In this document: positions 36,550-37,010 of the stretch, one piece after another
Layout of the letters: the number at the start of each line of letters is the position of its first letter
Position numbering within the stretch: position 1 is the stretch's first letter
Assembly (NCBI GenBank): GCA_025462945.1
Contig: JAOAPO010000498.1
Location: forward strand, 1-37,010
DNA length: 37,010 bases
Direction: 5' to 3'
Source of the DNA: Bryobacterales bacterium
GTDB taxonomy: Bacteria; Acidobacteriota; Terriglobia; Bryobacterales; Bryobacteraceae
The notes under the pieces: model-generated
Told to the model about the DNA's origin: nothing
The model's input: only the letters and a program-made list of their open reading frames with translations
Database searches by the model: none
Program-made: the position numbers and the translations under genes

Positions 36550-37010
36550 TTGGGTATGTCGCCGGTCAGTGATTCGAGGAAGGCTACCAGATCCTGCCGT
36601 TCGGTTTCGCTGAGCTTCAATTCCTTGATGTCTTTGTCCCGGTAGGGATTTGAGTTGCCGCCGCTGACGTAGAAATCGACCACCTGGCGGAGTGTCTTCT
36701 GACTGCCGTCGTGCATGTAGGGACCCGTGAGCGCGATGTTGCGCAGGGTTGGGGTCCGGAACGCCCCCTTGTCGGTTTCGACCTTCGACACGTCGAAGCG
36801 CCCGAAGTCTTTCAATTCACCTTCGGCGTTCAGGCCGACGCCCAGATTGTGATACTTGCCGTCTGTGAACAGGGCGTACTTCTCATCGATCGTGTGGCAC
36901 TTCACGCAGTTGCCCTTTTGCGGGTCGCGGAAGATGGAAAGGCCGTGGATGGCTTCCGGGCTGAGAGCCGTCTTATCGCCGCCGAACTGGTAGCGGTCAA
37001 AGCGCGAGTT
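36546..37010 (-). CDS. Cytochrome c peroxidase / MauG-like diheme protein, C-terminal part (truncated by window end)
   Basis: NCVKCHTI heme motif, GAFRTPTLRNIALTGPYMHDGSQKTLRQVVDFYVSGG, L-x-L-SETERQDLVAFLESLTG. Confidence 0.92.
   Translation of the reverse strand, partial: NSRFDRYQFGGDKTALSPEAIHGLSIFRDPQKGNCVKCHTIDEKYALFTDGKYHNLGVGLNAEGELKDFGRFDVSKVETDKGAFRTPTLRNIALTGPYMHDGSQKTLRQVVDFYVSGGNSNPYRDKDIKELKLSETERQDLVAFLESLTGDIPK

Overview
High-GC bacterial chromosomal window, gene-dense, with a gene style resembling Acidobacteria (Bryobacter/Solibacter-like; this assignment is inference). Clear housekeeping genes are argG, uppS, dCTP deaminase, valS, nadC, birA and bshB1-like. Accessory content includes an ECF sigma/ZAS anti-sigma/secreted-protein operon, a PEP-CTERM protein convergent with a PrsT-like TPR protein, a cytochrome c-PQQ dehydrogenase with a DWD (lanthanide-type) motif, a TPR/VCBS secreted protein, an MbfA-like ferritin-VIT iron exporter, an S9 peptidase, a rhomboid protease, a VapBC-like TA module next to a nucleotidyltransferase remnant, a small CC/HHC secreted protein with an Oar-like TonB receptor and a twice-frameshifted BNR/sialidase-like gene, an orphan antitoxin-like ORF, and a diheme peroxidase/cupredoxin-like/YVTN operon. 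No rRNA, tRNA, CRISPR array or transposase was recognised. The most notable signals are: (i) the possible metal-handling locus at 26182-30431, (ii) the nucleotidyltransferase remnant abutting VapBC, (iii) an inverted repeat overlapping the predicted -35 of a membrane-protein/winged-helix operon, and (iv) the DWD motif in the PQQ enzyme. All family calls come from reading motifs by eye; no searches were run.
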